A program made the position numbers and the translations under genes. A stretch of DNA of 7,230 bases. Origin: Bacteroidales bacterium (GTDB taxonomy: Bacteria; Bacteroidota; Bacteroidia; Bacteroidales; WCHB1-69). Under the pieces are notes generated by a model that saw nothing but the letters and a program-made list of their open reading frames with translations, did not search any database and was not told where the DNA came from. The stretch spans positions 1 through 7,230 of the forward strand of contig JAIROC010000061.1 in the NCBI GenBank assembly GCA_031257735.1, given 5' to 3'. Positions 6,053 to 7,230 of the stretch are shown piece by piece. Positions within the stretch are counted from its first letter, which is position 1; each line of letters starts with the position of its first letter.

Positions 6053-6196
6053 ATGGAAAATGTATTAAAAATAAATGCAGGCATAGCTTGCTCGGATAGA
6101 GCGAACGAGGATTTCATACTTTTTTTTGAATTACAAGGAGGCTATATGCTAAAATATTTTTCACACAGCCTCCCAAGAATTGAAAATAATGGATAG
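6053..6196 (+). CDS. Doubtful 47-residue ORF overlapping repeat sequence
   Basis: The ATG at 6053 opens a 47-codon frame beginning MENVLKINAGIACSDRANED and ending at TAG 6194-6196. The product has no recognisable domain. Its second half is encoded by the IS-end-like palindrome at 6137-6173, so the frame may simply reflect repeat sequence. The stop lies 13 bp from the 3' end of the convergent secreted-protein gene. I do not regard it as a firm gene. Confidence 0.15.
   Translation: MENVLKINAGIACSDRANEDFILFFELQGGYMLKYFSHSLPRIENNG
6137..6173. repeat. Near-palindrome of two IS-end-like sequences
   Basis: GGAGGCT (6137-6143) and AGCCTCC (6167-6173) are perfect 7-bp complements. The inner sequences also mirror each other loosely, with AGGCTnTnTG followed by A/T-rich DNA on each strand. 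This resembles two abutted ends of the AGGCTGTG-type IS also suggested at 1787-1802. Without a following T-run on either strand, it is a poor terminator for the convergent gene at 6210. Confidence 0.5.
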
Positions 6197-6209
6197 TTTA
6201 TCATGTCTT

Positions 6210-6692
6210 CTATTTTTTTATCACATATACTCTTTCAAATACATGTTTTTCGTCCTGTAGTGATTCAACAACGATAAAATGTCCATTATGAACATAATAA
6301 GAGGCTTTATCGTCTTTTTTGATGGATTCATTTTCCATAGACTTTTCTAATTCATCCATTGTTTTAACTTTCTCATCATAATCATACCAATCAACGGTCA
6401 GCATGTTATTTTGATTTTTTCCAATGGCATGAAATCTTTTTCCTCTTTCACCTTTACTATAGACAACAAGTCCATTTACTTCATGTTTCTTTTGGTAATC
6501 ATTTTCTTGCATTAGCATTTCCCATTTTTCGGTCGATTGATCCAGAAACTCAATAATTACATCACTTGATATTTTTATAAAGGTATCTCCCTCTAATTCG
6601 ATGTACTCAACTTTTGATTGTCCGTATACGAAACCTATACACAGTTGCAAAAATAGTCCTAAAAATATTTGCTTCATTCTTTTCATTTTCAT
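6210..6692 (-). CDS. Small secreted protein of unknown function
   Basis: This 160-residue protein starts with a typical Sec signal peptide: a basic MKMKRMK start, a hydrophobic core IFLGLFLQLCIGF, and a likely signal peptidase I site after VYG at residue 24 (VYG-QSK). Cys18 lies inside the hydrophobic core without a proper lipobox, so I do not call it a lipoprotein. The mature part of about 136 residues is soluble, charged, and looks like alternating strands (VEYIELEGDTFIKI, NGLVVYSKGE, HNGHFIVVES) with one acidic helix near KTMDELEKSMENES. No Cys pairs, metal motif or known domain is visible. It is probably periplasmic or exported, function unknown. Starts at residue 3 or 6 are also possible, but all three keep the signal peptide. 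A -7 promoter box lies 65 bp upstream, and the leader contains a TGTCC/GGACA hairpin. The nearest genes are unrelated, so context gives no clue. Confidence 0.85.
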   Translation of the reverse strand: MKMKRMKQIFLGLFLQLCIGFVYGQSKVEYIELEGDTFIKISSDVIIEFLDQSTEKWEMLMQENDYQKKHEVNGLVVYSKGERGKRFHAIGKNQNNMLTVDWYDYDEKVKTMDELEKSMENESIKKDDKASYYVHNGHFIVVESLQDEKHVFERVYVIKK

Positions 6693-6713
6693 TTATTTTT
6701 TATGCTCTCTAAA

Positions 6714-6730
6714 TGTCCTTACTAGGGACA
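6714..6730 (-). repeat. TGTCC/GGACA hairpin in the leader of the secreted-protein gene
   Basis: TGTCC (6714-6718) pairs with GGACA (6726-6730), extended by a U-G and a U-A pair around a 3-base loop. It resembles the TGTCCC/GGGACA family downstream of mutS and would lie in the 5' leader of the minus-strand transcript, 22-38 bases before the ATG. It may be a decayed repeat or a leader structure. Confidence 0.5.
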
Positions 6731-6756
6731 GAATAATTATATTAAAATTATGGCTG

Positions 6757-6764
6757 CAAAAGTA
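6757..6764 (-). promoter_or_regulatory. Probable -7 promoter box for the secreted-protein gene
   Basis: On the minus strand this reads TACTTTTG, the Bacteroidota TAnnTTTG box and identical to the mutS one. No clear TTTG or TTG -33 element lies 18-21 bp upstream, so the call rests on the -7 box and its spacing to the ATG at 6692, which gives a leader of roughly 60 bases. Confidence 0.5.
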
Positions 6765-6802
6765 TAAATTTATTTCCACTTTTGGGCATGTTTTCCCAAG
6801 AA

Positions 6803-6827
6803 GTTATCAACAGTGATTGTTGATAAC
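6803..6827. promoter_or_regulatory. Perfect palindrome GTTATCAACA-n5-TGTTGATAAC (DnaA-box-like or operator)
   Basis: Two 10-bp arms (6803-6812 and 6818-6827) are exact complements around GTGAT. Each arm contains TTATCAACA, one base from the DnaA box TTATCCACA. It lies about 40 bp upstream of the -7 box of the secreted-protein gene, so it could be a dimeric regulator or DnaA site for that promoter. No T-run follows on either side, which argues against a terminator. Confidence 0.55.
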
Positions 6828-7121
6828 ATATATACATATCTAATTAGTATTTAGTATTATACATAAGCAAATATTATCTTTAAAACAAAAGGCATCTATA
6901 GATTGAGTAGAATATGTGTAAAAAAAGTGCATATTTCTGCTACATTTCGATTAAAACACAGACGACATAAAGAACACAAAAGAGAGTCTGACCCAAACAA
7001 AAACGGAGACGCTATGCCGAACGGCGCTGGTAAAGCCCGCAATGAGGAGGTTAAAATGTGTTGCTTGGTAAAAAAAGCAATTACCTCTTTTGTTCGCACT
7101 GAAAAAAAGGGCTCTATAACG

Positions 7122-7155
7122 TTTAGTGTGGGTAGAAAAAAAAAGACTATCTTTG
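7122..7155 (+). promoter_or_regulatory. Likely promoter of the IS transposase
   Basis: TATCTTTG at 7148-7155 is a clean TAnnTTTG -7 box. A weak TTTAG (7122-7126) lies 21 bp upstream as a possible -33 element. The box ends only 4 bp before the ATG at 7160, so the transcript would be leaderless or nearly so, with low basal expression plausible for a transposase. Confidence 0.5.
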
Positions 7156-7159
7156 CATC

Positions 7160-7230
7160 ATGAATAGTAAAGAAATATTTGTATTGGCATTAGGGTTACA
7201 AACCCCATGGGAAATAAAAGAAGTAAGATT
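7160..7230 (+). CDS. ISL3-family transposase, N-terminal fragment (runs off right edge)
   Basis: Only the first 23 residues are visible: MNSKEIFVLALGLQTPWEIK then EVR, with the next codon cut by the window edge. The ALGLQTPWEIKEVR pattern matches the start of Bacteroidota ISL3-type transposases, where a short N-terminal segment of the form ALGL-x-PPW-x-V precedes the zinc-binding domain and the DDE catalytic domain. The DDE residues are outside the window. The enzyme would move the element by cut-and-paste transposition. The start is supported by the -7 box just upstream and the GGCTCT-type element end at about 7109. Family identification rests on a short stretch, so some doubt remains. Confidence 0.7.
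   Translation, partial: MNSKEIFVLALGLQTPWEIKEVR

Larger units (their letters stand above)
5241..6209. other. Repeat-rich gap downstream of mutS
   Basis: This 969-bp gap contains five TGTCCC/GGGACA-type hairpins between 5325 and 5689, a nested inverted repeat at 5640-5712, a long AACCTTATT inverted-repeat element at 5803-6002, and an IS-end-like palindrome at 6137-6173. Apart from a doubtful 47-codon ORF at 6053-6196, I see no gene. No clear intrinsic terminator follows mutS; the first stable hairpin is at 5325-5340, 85 bp after its stop. Confidence 0.75.
6693..7108. other. Gap between secreted-protein gene and IS left end
   Basis: Besides the hairpin, -7 box and palindrome listed separately, the right part (about 6903-7108) is more G+C-rich and open on both strands. 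In the plus frame it includes HRRHKEHKRESDPNKNGDAM and KARNEEVKMCC, starting from a TTG at 6903. The frame runs across the likely IS end and stops at 7161-7163, so the visible product would be a chimera. It could be a disrupted small gene or a dispersed repeat; I do not recognise it. Confidence 0.5.
7109..7230 (+). mobile_element. Left end of an ISL3-like insertion sequence (partial, runs off right edge)
   Basis: The element appears to begin at GGGCTCTATAACG, about 7109-7110, like the GGCTCT-type terminal repeats of ISL3 elements, roughly 50 bp before a transposase start. The 8 bases just before it, GAAAAAAA (7101-7108), would be the expected 8-bp target duplication, but the other end lies outside the window and cannot be checked. 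Exact boundary is inferred from sequence form. Confidence 0.55.

Noticed and set aside
6137..6173. Intrinsic terminator for the secreted-protein gene
   Set aside because: The 7-bp stem has a 23-base loop and no T-run after it on either strand.
6601..6816. Plus-strand ORF of 71 codons
   Set aside because: It is antisense to the signal-peptide region of the secreted-protein gene and covers that gene's promoter.
6896..7099. Minus-strand ORF of 67 codons beside the IS
   Set aside because: It overlaps an equally long plus frame and has no promoter box or recognisable domain, so neither is supported as a gene.
1..7230. tRNA, rRNA or riboswitch genes
   Set aside because: No cloverleaf with a T-loop GTTCRANNC motif, rRNA segment or known aptamer consensus was visible by eye.

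Overview
The window is AT-rich DNA from a member of the Bacteroidota, most likely the order Bacteroidales. The evidence is a DUF6261-type protein, a family I know only from that phylum, together with promoter-like TAnnTTTG boxes in place of sigma70 -10 boxes, genes without Shine-Dalgarno sequences, and long intergenic gaps packed with short interspersed hairpin repeats. The only gene with a firmly known function is mutS (2619-5240), a complete mismatch-recognition ATPase.

Layout, left to right. The left edge (1-240) holds five 42-bp tandem repeats that read through in frame as a 14-residue peptide repeat and run off the window. After 75 bp of AT-rich DNA comes a complete DUF6261-family gene (316-1134) whose C-terminus is a Thr/Glu/Asp tail encoded by 6-bp repeats. 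Next come a 303-bp gap with a hairpin, then a small unrecognised protein (1438-1779) with a possible internal duplication. An 839-bp gap (1780-2618) carries (TTGAAAA)n arrays and a 226-bp palindromic composite of two REP-like elements, and ends with the mutS promoter. Beyond mutS, a 969-bp gap (5241-6209) holds at least five copies of a TGTCCC-loop-GGGACA hairpin, a nested inverted repeat, a long AACCTTATT inverted-repeat element and IS-end-like sequence. A small secreted protein is encoded on the minus strand (6210-6692). The right edge has a promoter, a palindrome made of two TTATCAACA boxes, a stretch open on both strands, and the left end of an ISL3-like insertion sequence whose transposase starts at 7160 and runs off the window.

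The genes do not form an operon or an evident pathway. Each is separated from the next by repeat-rich DNA, and mutS appears to be transcribed alone. The region reads as a housekeeping gene inside a repeat-laden, IS-prone neighbourhood. The best candidate for something undescribed is the left-edge pairing of a GC-richer in-frame 42-bp array with a DUF6261 gene that also ends in an expandable, frame-preserving repeat. This is suggestive only, because the array is cut by the window edge and DUF6261 has no known function.
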